Shown: positions 62,459 through 64,000 of the stretch, in pieces | How positions within the stretch are numbered: position 1 is the stretch's first letter | Layout of the letters: the number at the start of each line of letters is the position of its first letter | DNA from: Jannaschia seohaensis | GTDB lineage: Bacteria; Pseudomonadota; Alphaproteobacteria; Rhodobacterales; Rhodobacteraceae | DNA length: 64,000 nucleotides | Assembly (NCBI RefSeq): GCF_900116765.1 | Contig: NZ_UETC01000005.1 | Location: 1 to 64,000 of the forward strand | Direction: 5' to 3' | Notes under the pieces: model-generated | What the model was told of the DNA's origin: nothing | Database searches by the model: none | Seen by the model: the letters and a program-made list of their open reading frames with translations, nothing else | Position numbers and translations under genes: made by a program

Positions 62459-63889
62459 TCAACCGTGCCGGGCGGCGACCGTCTTGAGCTGGCTGAAGCC
62501 ATAGAGCGCCTCGAAGCCCTTCTCGCGCCCATGGCCCGACTTGCCGACGCCGCCGAAAGGCAGTTCGACCCCGCCGCCCGCACCGTAATTGTTGAGAAAG
62601 ACCTGGCCCGCCTTCAGGTCGCGGGCGAGCCGCATCTGGCGGCCGCCATCACGGGTCCAGACCCCGGCGACGAGGCCGTAATCGGTGCCGTTGGCGATGG
62701 CCACGGCCTCTTCTTCCGTCTCGAAGGGGATCACGACCTGAACCGGGCCGAAGATCTCGGCCTGGGCGAGGCGGTGATCCGGGGCAACGCCGGTGAGCAG
62801 GGTGGGCGCGACATAATGGCCGCCGCTGCCCTGGATCTGGCCCTGGGCGGCGACGGTCAGGTCGCCCGCCTGCGCCAGGAAGCCCTCGACGATCTCTTTC
62901 TGGCGGGCGGAGATCAGCGGCCCGACCTCCAGATCGTCCAGCGCCGGCCCGACGCGCAGCGCGCGGTAGCGTTCGGCCATGCGGGAGACGACCGCGTCAT
63001 GCACCTCCCGCTGGACCAGGATGCGGGAGGCGGCGGAGCAGGTCTGACCCGCATTCTGGATCCCCGCATTCACCAGGAAGGGCAGCGCGGCGTCCAGGTC
63101 GGCATCGGCGAAGACCAGCTGGGGGGACTTGCCGCCCAGCTCTAGCGTGACGGGCACCACGTTGGCCCCGGCCGCTTGCTGGACCTTGGCGCCGGTGGCG
63201 ACGGAGCCGGTGAAGCTGACATGGTGGATGCCGGGATGGGCGGCCAGGGCGGCGCCGGCCTCATGGCCGAGCCCGGGGACCACGTTCAGCGCGCCGTCCG
63301 GCAGCCCGATCTCCTGCGCCAGACGGGCGAAGGCGAGCGCGGTCAGGCAGGCCTCCTCGGCGGGCTTCAGGACGCAGGCGTTCCCCATGGCGAGCGCGGC
63401 GCCGACCGAGCGCCCGATGATCTGCATCGGATAGTTCCACGGCACGATATGGCCGGTCACCCCATGGGGCTGGCGCAGGGTGTAGACGGTGTAGCCGTCG
63501 AGATAGGGGATCGTCTGCCCGTGCACCTTGTCGGCGGCGCCGCCGTAGAATTCGAGATAGCGGGCCAGGGCCACGGCATCGGCCCGGGCTTGGGTCAGGG
63601 GCTTCCCCACGTCCTGCGCCTCCAGCCGAGCGAGCTCGTCCACCCGGGTCAGGACCAGGCGGCCCAGGTCGGTCAGCAGCCGCCCGCGCTCCGTCGCCGT
63701 CACCCGGCCCCAGGCGCCGCGCCGGGCGTCGTGGGCGGCGGCGACGGCGGCGTCGATCTCGCCGGACTGGCCGCGGGGGATCGCGCCGATGGGTTGGCCG
63801 GTCGACGGATCCTCCAGCGTCAAGGTCTCGGCGGCGCGCACCCATTGGTCGCCGATCAGCATCTCTTCGGTGTCGAACCAGGCTGGCAT
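62459..63889 (-). CDS. NAD(P)-dependent aldehyde dehydrogenase
   Basis: A 476-residue ALDH superfamily enzyme. VPWNYPMQIIGRSVGAALAM (cofactor), VSFTGSVATGAKVQQAAG, the catalytic Glu in VTLELGGKSPQLVFADADLD, catalytic Cys in NAGQTCSAASRILVQREVHD and EIFGPVQVVIPFETEEEAVA are all present. It resembles betaine-aldehyde/gamma-aminobutyraldehyde-type members, but the substrate is not fixed by sequence. No cognate amine or alcohol dehydrogenase is adjacent. Confidence 0.92.
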   Translation of the reverse strand: MPAWFDTEEMLIGDQWVRAAETLTLEDPSTGQPIGAIPRGQSGEIDAAVAAAHDARRGAWGRVTATERGRLLTDLGRLVLTRVDELARLEAQDVGKPLTQARADAVALARYLEFYGGAADKVHGQTIPYLDGYTVYTLRQPHGVTGHIVPWNYPMQIIGRSVGAALAMGNACVLKPAEEACLTALAFARLAQEIGLPDGALNVVPGLGHEAGAALAAHPGIHHVSFTGSVATGAKVQQAAGANVVPVTLELGGKSPQLVFADADLDAALPFLVNAGIQNAGQTCSAASRILVQREVHDAVVSRMAERYRALRVGPALDDLEVGPLISARQKEIVEGFLAQAGDLTVAAQGQIQGSGGHYVAPTLLTGVAPDHRLAQAEIFGPVQVVIPFETEEEAVAIANGTDYGLVAGVWTRDGGRQMRLARDLKAGQVFLNNYGAGGGVELPFGGVGKSGHGREKGFEALYGFSQLKTVAARHG

Positions 63890-63924
63890 GTCGTTCCTCC
63901 CCTCTGCCGGTGGCGCTTGGTGGC

Positions 63925-64000
63925 ACGGGGGGGAGCGAGGGGCCAGCCCCTCGCGCTCCCCGGGATATTTAAACAGGGAAGAAGAGGGGCGGGGCTCGGT
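63925..64000 (+). repeat. Dispersed intergenic repeat, copy F (at the window edge)
   Basis: Hairpin GCGAGGGGC-CA-GCCCCTCGC (63935-63954), then CTCCCCGGGATATTTAAACA and GGGAAGAAGAGGGGC. The tail matches copy B closely. It lies upstream of the aldehyde dehydrogenase gene; the neighbouring gene beyond 64000 is not visible. Confidence 0.7.

Overview
The window is high-GC alphaproteobacterial chromosome, most like the Rhodobacterales (Roseobacter/Paracoccaceae). Pointers are the gene content (ccmAB, hemA-type ALA synthase, ispG next to a rodZ-like gene, ppiD-trpE, VPLPA-CTERM signal, ComDE/HpsN sulfonate genes, FrcBCAK sugar uptake, TakP-like TRAP transporter) and a family of short intergenic repeats (core CCGGAGTATTTCCGGCCAG plus a G/C hairpin) of the kind common in that order. 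I saw no rRNA, tRNA or CRISPR array.

Layout. 1-2.2 kb: an IS630-type transposase fragment at the left edge, a decayed stretch, then ccmB and ccmA (haem exporter), with no ccmC where it would be expected. 2.4-6.8 kb: aconitase, a methyltransferase-like membrane protein and a DUF1223 periplasmic protein. 7.2-12.3 kb: a broken IS5-type transposase, then a LacI regulator divergent from a four-gene operon (hpsN, a zinc alcohol dehydrogenase, comD, comE) for dihydroxypropanesulfonate breakdown, with two AAGCGCTT operators in the shared promoter. 12.4-17.9 kb: the frcBCAK fructose-type ABC transporter and kinase with divergent ROK regulator and a perfect AT-rich operator; a decayed second copy of the kinase lies downstream. 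17.9-19.7 kb: amidohydrolase and HpcH-type aldolase.

19.7-36 kb: housekeeping and biosynthesis: ispG, rodZ-like, hemA, a twice-broken M20 peptidase, TetR-ppk2, coaD, a Rieske oxygenase with a tiny overlapping partner gene, and ilvI-ilvH. ilvI is preceded by a readable attenuator (leader peptide MATLLVEIELGRMG, antiterminator, terminator). An SbtA-like carrier is divergent from an aldolase / epimerase-like / YaiI operon, with overlapping inverted repeats between them.

36-51 kb: trpE-ppiD, an aminotransferase, ssb, a lytic transglycosylase, then a NarL-type response regulator and Cache-type sensor kinase flanking a frameshifted VPLPA-CTERM gene, followed by a TakP-like TRAP transporter (binding protein, DctQ, very large DctM) that the two-component pair probably controls. 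51-64 kb: TerB-like protein, a LOV blue-light histidine kinase, two tandem cyclophilins, DUF3179, tyrS, anmK, the zwf-pgl-pgi hexose-phosphate cluster, a cNMP-binding membrane protein and an aldehyde dehydrogenase.

Many long open frames lie opposite real genes; these are GC-driven shadows and are not annotated. Start codons were chosen by Shine-Dalgarno position, overlap with the upstream stop and family length.
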